Source of the DNA: Nitrospira sp. ST-bin5
GTDB taxonomy: Bacteria > Nitrospirota > Nitrospiria > Nitrospirales > Nitrospiraceae
Length of the DNA: 48,828 bases
NCBI GenBank assembly: GCA_002083555.1
Contig: MSXN01000015.1
Coordinates: 1 to 48,828, forward strand
Reading direction: 5' to 3'
Shown: positions 41,246 to 48,828 of the stretch, one piece after another
Layout: the number at the start of each line of letters is the position of its first letter
Numbering within the stretch: position 1 is the stretch's first letter
The notes under the pieces: generated by a model
The model's input: only the letters and a program-made list of their open reading frames with translations
Told to the model about the DNA's origin: nothing
The model's database searches: none
Made by a program: the position numbers and the translations under genes

Positions 41246-41390
41246 GACGTGCGTTCCACAAGACTCCCAGTCAGAGAAAGCCGCATATTTATCTAACGTC
41301 TTAAGGAGCCTGAGGTTGACACCGACTGGCGACGAGAACGCGGCGGTCAACAGCGTCTCGACTGTGCGGTGAGACAGGAAACCGGTGAGA

Positions 41391-44300
41391 TTACTTCGAC
41401 TTCGGAGCAGGCTTGGCTATAGCTGCCGCAGGTTGATTGAGGGGAGCAGGTTGATTAAGAGGAATGGAGACGACGACGTCCTGCTGCGGATCCGCATCTT
41501 GGTCCTTACCATCGTGGCCCACGCTATACATGACCCCTCTCCTGAGATTGACCAACATCGGAAGGCCCGTATAGGGATCATAAAAGCGTTGACCGGCTTT
41601 AGCAATCCGCGCCAGCAGATCGGCATCCTGTGGACCACGTCGTAGCCAGGCTTGCAGGCTCGCCAGGCGGAGACGCGCATCGGTGTCGACAACCAAGCCA
41701 TTGTAGTGATCCCATGCCGGAAGCGGATCAATGCCGATGATGTTTTCAATCGGATTCGTCACATAGTCCATGACGCTGGTCGCCGGATGCTTGATATACG
41801 TGGAGCGCTTTGGCATGGCGCCATACCGACCTTCTCCGGCGGCCTTATATGACGCTTCGTAGTATTCAGCGTAGTCGTTGAATCGTCGTTGTTTCGGCAG
41901 CGGAAGCATGCTGGCCACGCTGACATGGAACGGCACGTCCTCACCCCGGTCAGCATCGAGTTGTGCCCCGTACGACTTGGTCGCCAAGACCAACTGACTC
42001 TGCATCGGCCATCGCATCGACGACTCGACCGGATCGAGCGGGCGAAGCATCTTCGTGATCCGGGGAAGCGCCTTGCCGTCGAAGTCCGGCTTGACCAGCA
42101 GCCCTGAGGCAACCGCAATATCATCGTTGATCGCCTGGAGCGCCATCATCTTGACCGGAAGGGTCTTCGCCTGGCTGAGCGTGGTCCGCCAGGCTTCCAT
42201 GTCACCTTCCAGCCGCTCAACTCCAGCCTCGGGAACAGCCCCTTGGCTAAACCCTTCCGCCACATGCAGCCGATGCGCAAAGAGGATCGCCGCACAGGGC
42301 GGTGTCACCGCCTGCCCATGCCCCCAATCCTCAAACGGCATCTTGAGCCATTGCCGGTAACGGCCGAGGGACACCGTCGCCTGACTCGTCCAGCCTTTCA
42401 GGCTGTCCGATTGGACCTTGAACTGCCCCGCTGGATCTGCCGACCTGTACCAACTCTGCGCCACACTCGCAGACGCATTTTTCTGATTGGCTCCGGCCAT
42501 ACCCTCATTTTCACCGTGGCAGACCGCGGCTATCTCTCCATCCTTGGCATCCGGTTTTCGCTCGTACCCTGCCTGAACCGGATCCGCCGTGGCATCCGCT
42601 TCGAATCCGAGCAAGAGCAGGTATCCGTTTTTGCCGGAGTCCATCATGGCGCGTTGAGGTGACGTCGTCAGACTTTGAAATGCCGGGCTCGGCTTTTCTT
42701 CCATCACCAACCAGGTCAGACCCACGGCCCCAATGGCCATTGCCACGATCGCCACAGACAATACCGCCAGACCTACTATCGACGTCACGAGCGCACGCGT
42801 CGTCGAGAAGCAGGAACCGATGAACACCGACAGGCCAATACGAACGCGTGCCAGCTTCGCGCTCAACCGTGGACGTGGTTTAAGCGCAGCCGTTCGCTCA
42901 GTCGTCTCAGTTCGCGTATGACGGCCCGATGACTGGAAGAGCACATCGACGGCCGACGCAGCCGTAGACGGGACAGAGCCCGTCGGCCATTCGTCATGCG
43001 ACGCAGCAGGAGGTGGCGGCATCAGGTGAACGGGCTCGGCGACAACCGGATCGATGAACCGAATGGCCTCACCGGTTCGGACCCACTCCTCTTTTTCCTG
43101 AACGGCTGGAGGAGCCGGCACCGCCGTCTCGACGACCGTCGACGCCAGGTGGGGGACCGAATCAGCGGGGACTGCCGGTGATTCGTCGGCTGGTGGTATG
43201 ACGGCCGGGGCCTCGGAGGCTGGCTCGATCGAATGTTTCCGCTTCTTGGCTGAAGGGCGATGAGTGTGAACCGCCACATCGCCGGTCTTCCACTGCGACG
43301 GGGGGCCCTCTTCAGTCGGAGGCATCTGCGCTGAGGAGGGATTCAATGCAAGCTCCGCCGAACTTGGCGCCTTTGATGGCTCTCGTAAGGATGCGGCCTC
43401 CGGAACGACCTCCTGGTCGCGCGAAACAAGCTCTGAGGGCTTCGTCTCTGCAGAGATCGCAGGAATGGTTTTAGTCACCACCGACAGTTGGTCAACCAAC
43501 GTCTGTAGGACCGGTAACAACTCGTGCGGCAATACTGGCGGAACCGATTCCGGAGAGGGCGCGGTTGCAAGAGCCGGCGCTGCACTCGAAACCGGCGCGT
43601 CCTGCTTGACCGACTCTTGAACCACGGGCGACGGTTCTGCCGGTGAGACGATTCTAAACTCCTCGGAACGAACCGGTAAACGGTCATCGGCCGATGACGA
43701 GCTCGCAGCTGATTGTGAGTCGATCAGCTTTTCATCTGGTAACGCCTGAGGTTGTGCCTGAAGACCCTCACTGGGTACTGTCGGCTCCGCTCCGGCGGGA
43801 TTTGAATCCTTGAAGCGAAACGCAACCTCTGCCGACTCAACTTGCGCAACCTCGAGAGACCGAGCTTCCTCAATCACAACAGCTGTCGATACTGCCGGCG
43901 CTTCGACCGGAGCAACGACTTGCGGAGCATCGTGAGAGGCTGCGTCGTCAAGAATGCTAATGGACCCAACCGGCATCGCTGGTGACTCCACCAGCGGCTC
44001 CACGGCTAAACCCATGGCACTGTCAACGGATGAGATCGGTGCAGGTGTATCCTCGGCCTGATCCCAAGGCATGGACGAGACCGCCGGCTCTGCCAGGCTG
44101 GCAGATGCTGGCATGGCTGCTGACGTCTCCTCAGAGGCGACCACATCCGTTTGTTCATCCTGAATGACCGGAACCACCGCTGGTACTTCCAGAGCGACTA
44201 CTTCTTCGGAAAGCTCGGCGGGCGCAACCGTACACTCTCCCAGAAACTCCCCTGATGTGCTCAGGGCGCTATCAGCGAACGGGATCGTAGTCGGCACATC

Positions 44301-46340
44301 CTGAATCTGATCCCCAGACAACGGCAGCGATTCCAACATCGCACCCGGGGAGACAGCTGGCGTCTGTTCCTCGTGCAGAACAGGAGTACCCACGGACTCT
44401 TGGGATAAGGCCGATTCCGCAACCTCAAGCGGTTCAACCGGCGAAGAATGCTGGAGGGAGTCGTGCGGGGCCGGAGACGACGAGCCAAACTTCCAAGCAC
44501 TATTGAAAATTGAGGCCCACGAAAACTCACCGATCTTCGTCTGCGGGCTCGACTCGGAAGCAGCGAGACTCTCCGGCGAAGGCAGCGCATCCTCCGGCAC
44601 GAAGGACGCGTCGCGCGACTCCAGACCGCCAGGCTCGGGAGAACTCGCGATAGCCGCAGATGTAACCTGATCGCCGACTACAGGAGGAACGACTTCCTCG
44701 AGTTGAGTCGAGAGTGGATCCGGTGTCGCTCCAGTCAGAGCGATGGACTCCTGAGTGAATCCTTCAATACTGACCGGCGATTCCTGTATCTGTTCCCATG
44801 GCATGGGCAAAGACACAGATTCAGCCGGCCCATCCAGCTGCAGCTCCCCCAAGGCAGAAATCGCCTGAGAGGGTTCCGGTGACGGCGGATAAGAACTCGC
44901 CGACTCAGTAGCCGCCGCATCCGGTGCCGACCAAACTACATCCGGTGAGCATTCTTCCGTCGTGGCTAACGACAGGGTTGTCCCCGTCCCAGCCAGTAAT
45001 GAAGACTCTTCTTTTTGCTTCTCGCCTGACTCATCAGAAGATCCGACATCAATTGGTACGATTCCCGGTGAGACCGAGAAGCTAGACTCTGCGCTCCGGA
45101 ATCTTGCTGAGAGGGATTCCCCGTCCGGTTGCGGAATCGCAACCGTTGCTTCCTGAACTTGCTCCCAGGGCAAAGGAGCGGGAAAAACGTCCGATGTGGG
45201 ACTCGGCAACGTAATGGACCCATCCGATTGAGGAGGCGGCACCACATCAGCCACGCTCGTTGCCTCATTCGAATCCGTGTTCCAAGAATCTTGCGATATC
45301 GGGAGAGCCGCCGCATCCCACTCCGAACCCGGCGACGCAGTAGTCGTAGCAGGCATCTCCTCATGCGTGAGCGAAAATCCGGTGGACGCTGCGCCTTGAT
45401 GGGCCATCGGGGATGAGCTGTCACTGCTCGAACTTTGGGAAGCTGGACTGGCGCTCAACTCTGCCGGAACCTGATCAATGAAACCGTCCCGCAGAGCGAG
45501 TGACTCGTCCGCAAGCGGAGAAGTCTCCGATGCTGCGGGCAACTCAGCTGTCGATGAAGCGACCCGATCTGGGCTCTCAGGCTGGAAACTCTGGGCTGGC
45601 AATACCGAAGTACCCGCTGGTAGATCATCCCACGGCATGATGCCGGAAACCGGGTCAGACATCGCGATCGATAGATTCGATGCCGTGGACTCCGATGGTT
45701 CCATCGCCACAGACGGCGCTAGAACCTCCTCCGGATTCAAGCTCGGCATAACCGCCGCGCGGGCAATTAACTCTCCTGTCTGCGCGTCGAAGAGTGATGC
45801 GAGACGGAATGCGGGAGGACTAGCCGGGGCGAGCTCCCGAATCTTGGCATACAACTCAGTGGGTAAGGCAGGACGGTCAGGGTCAGGATCTTCAATGAGA
45901 ATGTCGATAGCCTTAGCAAACTCTTCGGACGCGGCGAGCGCATCTCCCTTTTCCTGGTATACCGACCCCAGTTTTTCAATAAATGGCACACACCGGGGAC
46001 CGGCTGCGAGGTACTCGCGGAGTAACGATTCAGCAAGCCAGTAGTCTTGCCGTTCAAGCGCCTCGTTCGCCAGTGATTCGAAGGCCTGCCTCGCCGGGAG
46101 CAGGCTCCCCAATCGAAGATGAAGCGTGGCAAACAGCCGGCGCGCCTCCATATTCGAAGGATCGAGTGCCAGTAATTCTTTCAGCGCGGCTGACGACCGC
46201 CCATACTTCCCCGCATTCATTTGTGTAATAGCGTCTTCGAGAAGGGCGGACTTCTTGCTGTATCCGATCACACCCCGCTTGTGACCACGGGACGGAACCT
46301 TCTTGTCGGCTTTGAGTGGAGTTTTCTTATCAGCACGCAC
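41391..46340 (-). CDS. Giant TPR-linker-TM protein with C-terminal periplasmic domain
   Basis: A 1649-residue protein, no clear family. Residues about 25-195 are TPR-like helices (AITQMNAGKYGRSSAALKEL, DYWLAESLLREYLAAGPRC, KGDALAASEEFAKAIDI). Residues about 200-1180 are a Ser/Pro/Glu/Ala-rich, low-complexity linker with a recurring PW(E/D)Q(I/V)QE motif. A TM helix is near 1182-1208 (IVGLAVLSVAIVAMAIGAVG). The C-terminal domain (1210-1649) ends with RFYDPYTGLPMLV, MYSVGHDGKDQDAD and QQDVVVSIPL, a pattern like the calcium-binding tails of GspG-type pseudopilins. GTG start at 46340; no clear SD. The length, linker and topology recall FimV/TspA-like hubs but it is not one of these. The neighbours are the ECF operon and the HDOD/GGDEF genes. 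Confidence 0.85.
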   Translation of the reverse strand: MRADKKTPLKADKKVPSRGHKRGVIGYSKKSALLEDAITQMNAGKYGRSSAALKELLALDPSNMEARRLFATLHLRLGSLLPARQAFESLANEALERQDYWLAESLLREYLAAGPRCVPFIEKLGSVYQEKGDALAASEEFAKAIDILIEDPDPDRPALPTELYAKIRELAPASPPAFRLASLFDAQTGELIARAAVMPSLNPEEVLAPSVAMEPSESTASNLSIAMSDPVSGIMPWDDLPAGTSVLPAQSFQPESPDRVASSTAELPAASETSPLADESLALRDGFIDQVPAELSASPASQSSSSDSSSPMAHQGAASTGFSLTHEEMPATTTASPGSEWDAAALPISQDSWNTDSNEATSVADVVPPPQSDGSITLPSPTSDVFPAPLPWEQVQEATVAIPQPDGESLSARFRSAESSFSVSPGIVPIDVGSSDESGEKQKEESSLLAGTGTTLSLATTEECSPDVVWSAPDAAATESASSYPPSPEPSQAISALGELQLDGPAESVSLPMPWEQIQESPVSIEGFTQESIALTGATPDPLSTQLEEVVPPVVGDQVTSAAIASSPEPGGLESRDASFVPEDALPSPESLAASESSPQTKIGEFSWASIFNSAWKFGSSSPAPHDSLQHSSPVEPLEVAESALSQESVGTPVLHEEQTPAVSPGAMLESLPLSGDQIQDVPTTIPFADSALSTSGEFLGECTVAPAELSEEVVALEVPAVVPVIQDEQTDVVASEETSAAMPASASLAEPAVSSMPWDQAEDTPAPISSVDSAMGLAVEPLVESPAMPVGSISILDDAASHDAPQVVAPVEAPAVSTAVVIEEARSLEVAQVESAEVAFRFKDSNPAGAEPTVPSEGLQAQPQALPDEKLIDSQSAASSSSADDRLPVRSEEFRIVSPAEPSPVVQESVKQDAPVSSAAPALATAPSPESVPPVLPHELLPVLQTLVDQLSVVTKTIPAISAETKPSELVSRDQEVVPEAASLREPSKAPSSAELALNPSSAQMPPTEEGPPSQWKTGDVAVHTHRPSAKKRKHSIEPASEAPAVIPPADESPAVPADSVPHLASTVVETAVPAPPAVQEKEEWVRTGEAIRFIDPVVAEPVHLMPPPPAASHDEWPTGSVPSTAASAVDVLFQSSGRHTRTETTERTAALKPRPRLSAKLARVRIGLSVFIGSCFSTTRALVTSIVGLAVLSVAIVAMAIGAVGLTWLVMEEKPSPAFQSLTTSPQRAMMDSGKNGYLLLLGFEADATADPVQAGYERKPDAKDGEIAAVCHGENEGMAGANQKNASASVAQSWYRSADPAGQFKVQSDSLKGWTSQATVSLGRYRQWLKMPFEDWGHGQAVTPPCAAILFAHRLHVAEGFSQGAVPEAGVERLEGDMEAWRTTLSQAKTLPVKMMALQAINDDIAVASGLLVKPDFDGKALPRITKMLRPLDPVESSMRWPMQSQLVLATKSYGAQLDADRGEDVPFHVSVASMLPLPKQRRFNDYAEYYEASYKAAGEGRYGAMPKRSTYIKHPATSVMDYVTNPIENIIGIDPLPAWDHYNGLVVDTDARLRLASLQAWLRRGPQDADLLARIAKAGQRFYDPYTGLPMLVNLRRGVMYSVGHDGKDQDADPQQDVVVSIPLNQPAPLNQPAAAIAKPAPKSK
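44035..45640 (-). repeat. Five dispersed copies of a PW(E/D)Q-type motif in the giant protein
   Basis: The coding sequence repeats a short motif at about 45622-45640 (MPWDDLPAGT), 45135-45177 (PLPWEQVQEATVAI), 44764-44804 (MPWEQIQESPVSI), 44282-44326 (LSGDQIQDVPTTI) and 44035-44073 (MPWDQAEDTPAPI). They are roughly 240-490 bases apart within the linker. The motif is likely a protein-binding spot; one copy lacks the Trp. Confidence 0.7.
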
Positions 46341-46827
46341 GATAGTAACTCTAGCAGATCACAACAGGGTTATAAGCCGCACCGATGGCTGATTTGTACC
46401 AATCGTAGATACTCGGTGATCGTTGCGCATATGGAGGTCAAACCGCCCACGAGACTGCAAGCTAGGTGCCCTCTCTACCCCCTAAGGTCCTACGTGCAAC
46501 CCGTTGAATTACTGACACCTTGCCAAACACCTCCTTCGACGGCTCTCGATCGACTTACCATTTTTGAACGGAACAGCGGAATTCTGCTAAGACCGGTCAC
46601 TGTGAATAGTCCACACCTGCTCCATCATCAAATCATGCGCTGAGTGTCGTCCTCACGTCGTCTCTACTCAAGTGTCAATAGAACAGAAGCAGCGCAAACC
46701 TTCAGAAATGGCGCAAAAGCTCCGATAAGAGAGGCACGGAGTGGATGTATTTCACTCCTCTCTCTTGCTTCCTTGCCCTGGAAGGACAGGAGTGTTTTGA
46801 CAATGCAGGGACGCGGAGAATCTTCTG
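46341..46827. other. 487-base divergent intergenic region
   Basis: Lies between the divergently transcribed giant-protein gene (-) and the HDOD operon (+). No supported gene in either strand. A small hairpin, GGAGTG...CACTCC around 46739-46760, is seen in front of the HDOD operon. No promoter with both boxes was clear on either strand. Confidence 0.5.
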
Positions 46828-47163
46828 ATGAAACGAGTGATATTGACCGAACTGTTGCCGGGAATGGTCCTCGCGAAGCCGGTCACCAACTCAGCCGGAT
46901 TACCTGTGGTTGCTGAAGGGGCTGTCCTGGATGACGTGATGATCGCACGGTTTAAGAAGCTGGACCTTCCGTCCGTCTTTGTTGAGGGCGAGGCTGGCTC
47001 GGCCGGAGGCAAAACACTAGCTGAGTTGGAAGTCGAGTTGGAGCATCGATTTCGACACGTATGCCAGGATCCGCTTCAACAGACCATTCTCACCGCTCTG
47101 CGAGAACATCTTCACAGTACCCATGGAACCGCCGATCTCGAGAAAGGGGCGTCTGCGTCATGA
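46828..47163 (+). CDS. Small conserved hypothetical protein ahead of HDOD gene
   Basis: A 111-residue soluble protein. The N-terminal KRVILTELLPGMVLAKPVTN is followed by GLPVVAEGAVLDDVMIARFKKLDLPSVFVEG, the sequence pattern found at the start of many HD-GYP proteins (the DUF3391-like lead domain with 'GMVLAKPV' and 'L....IERLKKLGI..V.V'), here as a free-standing protein. The C-terminus is helical (LAELEVELEHRFRHV). It overlaps the HDOD gene by four bases (ATGA), so they are co-translated. GGAG lies upstream of the ATG. Likely an accessory of HDOD signalling; this is inference. Confidence 0.85.
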   Translation: MKRVILTELLPGMVLAKPVTNSAGLPVVAEGAVLDDVMIARFKKLDLPSVFVEGEAGSAGGKTLAELEVELEHRFRHVCQDPLQQTILTALREHLHSTHGTADLEKGASAS

Positions 47164-47996
47164 GTCCATCAGCGGCGACCGACTTTCGAAACCGCATTGA
47201 ACAACTTGGTGACTTGCCGACTTTGCCGCATGTGGTGCAAAAGCTCGCCTCCATGATCGGACGGCCGAACGTGTCCGCAGAAGAGATCGGCTCCTTGATC
47301 GAGAAAGATCAGGTCCTCGCGGCAAAGGTATTGCGACTGGCCAATTCACCCTTTTACGGATTCCCCTCTCGCATCGCGTCGGTTCCCCACGCCGTCGTCG
47401 TGTTAGGACTCAACGTTGTCAAAGGGTTGACCCTCTGTGCGACTGCGCACGACATCATGAAAGATGCCGGACTTGGTCAGCTCTGGCGGCATTCACTGGG
47501 CGTCGCCATTACCGCCCAACTCCTGGGTAAACGGTTGGAGATGAAGAATGTCGAAGAAGTCTTCGTCGCTGGATTGCTTCATGACATCGGCAAAGTCATT
47601 CTGTATGTGAAATGGCCGGATGTGGGGAAAAAGATCAGGGCCGCCAATCCATCCGGCGATCGCCCGATGATGCAGGTTGAACAAGATCTGTACGAAGTCT
47701 CTCACGCCGAGGTCGGCGGCTGGCTGGCCAACGCATGGCACCTGCCGGCCACGCTCCGTGAGCCGATTCTATTCCACCATCAACCGGGGGCGGCACAGGA
47801 TGCCCAGCTGCAAACGGCCGTCGTGCACGTCGCAGATGTGCTCGTCAAAGGTATGGCCTGCGGAAACCCCGGCGACGAATGGGTTCCCTCCCTCTCCCGG
47901 AAGGCCTGGGATTTGGTCGGGCTCGATACGGAATCGCTGGCAGGTTGTATCTCCAGAGCCTCAGAAGAATTCCTTGCGATCGACGACTATCTATGA
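47160..47996 (+). CDS. HDOD domain protein
   Basis: A 278-residue protein with the HDOD fold: LPTLPHVVQKLASMIG, NVSAEEIGSLIEKDQVLAAKVLRLANS (the classic HDOD helix), SRIASVPHAVVVLGLNVVKGL, and VFVAGLLHDIGKVILYVKWP with HD retained. HDOD proteins are regulatory relatives of HD phosphohydrolases, often in c-di-GMP or secretion networks. Start ATG 47160 overlaps the preceding stop; a longer frame upstream overlaps the previous gene and is unlikely. It overlaps the GGDEF gene by four bases. Confidence 0.93.
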   Translation: MSPSAATDFRNRIEQLGDLPTLPHVVQKLASMIGRPNVSAEEIGSLIEKDQVLAAKVLRLANSPFYGFPSRIASVPHAVVVLGLNVVKGLTLCATAHDIMKDAGLGQLWRHSLGVAITAQLLGKRLEMKNVEEVFVAGLLHDIGKVILYVKWPDVGKKIRAANPSGDRPMMQVEQDLYEVSHAEVGGWLANAWHLPATLREPILFHHQPGAAQDAQLQTAVVHVADVLVKGMACGNPGDEWVPSLSRKAWDLVGLDTESLAGCISRASEEFLAIDDYL

Positions 47997-48828
47997 CGAA
48001 GCCCCCTGTAGCCCAGCGTGTCCTGATTCTTCACAACGATCCTGGCGAAATCGCCATTCTTTCCGGCCTCTTGACGAAAGCAGGCTTCCAGGTCGTCGCC
48101 AGTGACCTGACGACTATTGCATTGCACGAGCTTGTCCACAATCCCCCCCACGTCATCGTGGCTGCTGAAGGAACGAGCGGTCGATCGGTAGAATCTCTCA
48201 CCAGGCATCTTAAGAACGATCCCTTTCTCGGACGACTGCCGTTGATCGTACTGATTCGTGACATCCGCCTCAATGATGTCGACTGGGGCAGCGTCGATGT
48301 CGATGACTATATCTGCCTCCCGTATCGGCCGGACGAAATCGTCCACCGTGTGCGCCTCTGTTTGAGCCGGCTGACCCGGTCACTGGACGCCAACCCGCTC
48401 ACCCGGCTTCCCGGCAACACCAGTATCCTATTCGAAACCACGGCCCGCATTGAGAGCGGCAAGCCCTTCGCGTTGGCTTACCTTGATGTCGACAATTTCA
48501 AGTCGTTCAATGACCGGTATGGATACGGCCGTGGTGACGAGGTGCTGGTAGTGGCTTGTCGCATTCTCACGACGGTCGTCGGTGAGCTCGCCGGAGTAGA
48601 AGGGTTTGTCGGCCACGTGGGCGGGGATGATTTTGTCTTTATGAGCCACCCCGATCACATCGACGCGATTTGCGAAACCGTGATTAAACGGTTCGACCTG
48701 GTGATTCCTGATTTTTACGATCGCGACGACCGGCTGCAAGGCTACATCGATTCCGTCGACCGAAAAGGGAATCACGAACAATTTCCTATGATGAGTTTAT
48801 CGATTGCGGTCGTGACGAACAGCCACCG
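47993..48828 (+). CDS. Response-regulator-like diguanylate cyclase, 3' end outside window
   Basis: At least 278 residues, truncated by the window end. The N-terminal part (about 8-125) is receiver-like: VLILHNDPGEIAILSGLL, LIVLIRDIRLNDVDW, DDYICLPYRPDEIVHRV; but the usual phosphorylated Asp is replaced by Ala (PHVIVAAEG) and the Lys of the switch is not seen, so it is degenerate. A GGDEF domain follows from about 135: NPLTRLPGN, FALAYLDVDNFKSFNDRYGYGRGDEVL and the active-site GGDDF at 210-214. An inhibitory-site RxxD ahead of it is not seen. ATGA overlap with the HDOD gene. It probably makes c-di-GMP. Confidence 0.9.
   Translation, partial: MTKPPVAQRVLILHNDPGEIAILSGLLTKAGFQVVASDLTTIALHELVHNPPHVIVAAEGTSGRSVESLTRHLKNDPFLGRLPLIVLIRDIRLNDVDWGSVDVDDYICLPYRPDEIVHRVRLCLSRLTRSLDANPLTRLPGNTSILFETTARIESGKPFALAYLDVDNFKSFNDRYGYGRGDEVLVVACRILTTVVGELAGVEGFVGHVGGDDFVFMSHPDHIDAICETVIKRFDLVIPDFYDRDDRLQGYIDSVDRKGNHEQFPMMSLSIAVVTNSH

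Noticed and set aside
44966..45424. Arg-rich minus-strand frame within the giant-protein gene.
   Set aside because: Alternative frame of the low-complexity linker; strong Arg bias and no family similarity.
46660..46760. GCTCCGATAA resembling a sigma-28 -10 box ahead of the HDOD operon.
   Set aside because: No TAAA-type -35 at the right distance; the match alone is weak.
1..48828. Search for tRNA/rRNA genes, CRISPR arrays, transposases, integrases and phage genes.
   Set aside because: None was recognised by eye on either strand; short tRNAs might be missed without a covariance search.

Overview
The window looks like chromosomal DNA of a Gram-negative bacterium with high-GC, densely packed genes. 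Outer-membrane functions (MlaA, a TonB-type C-terminal domain, a LolA-like carrier, beta-barrels, many lipoproteins) establish the envelope type. The mix of gene families would fit Nitrospira/Nitrospirota, but that is inference from gene style and no rRNA or other phylogenetic marker was available to settle it. No tRNA, rRNA, CRISPR array, transposase or integrase was recognised.

Layout. (1) 1-4.1 kb: the 3' end of polA, followed by an accessory island of toxin-antitoxin genes (Phd/PIN, an orphan HicB, ParD/ParE-like), two small unknown genes and a frameshifted remnant. Within it, the last 21 codons of polA recur as a free-standing copy that differs only synonymously, and a third, diverged copy follows. 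(2) 4.2-8.5 kb, minus strand: exported SUMF1-type protein, LolA-like exported protein, zinc alcohol dehydrogenase, YceI, and a TonB-C protein. (3) 8.6-17.1 kb: tdh-kbl threonine degradation pair with a heptad repeat between them, a CHASE2 class III nucleotide cyclase, FecR protein, CBS-domain membrane protein, MlaA and an alpha/beta hydrolase.

(4) 17.2-31.8 kb: an aryl-polyene/xanthomonadin-type pigment gene cluster. A plus-strand group (halogenase-like flavoprotein, chorismatase, NodB deacetylase, lipoprotein) converges on a twelve-gene minus-strand operon (methyltransferase, ACP, AMP-ligase, ApeI-type dehydratase, LpxL-like acyltransferase, LolA-like protein, MMPL exporter, ketosynthase, ketosynthase-like chain-length partner, ApeP-type dehydratase, FabG-type reductase, GT2 glycosyltransferase). 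Most of these genes overlap by 1-26 bases. The logic is: chorismatase makes a hydroxybenzoate starter, the AMP-ligase loads it on the ACP, KS/KS-like, reductase and two dehydratases build the conjugated chain, and acyltransferase, LolA-like and MMPL proteins attach and export it.

(5) 31.9-41.2 kb: envelope genes (beta-barrel, TRL-like lipoprotein, DUF4105, DUF3015), a metallophosphoesterase split by an in-frame TAG, a lipoprotein gene in an AT-rich stretch with a strong sigma-70 promoter, an M48 protease, AIM24, and a four-gene ECF sigma/DUF3619/unknown/DUF3106 operon. (6) 41.4-46.3 kb: one giant 1649-residue TPR-linker-TM protein with a recurring PWxQ motif. (7) 46.8 kb to the end: a small unknown protein, an HDOD protein and a GGDEF protein that runs off the window, translationally coupled.
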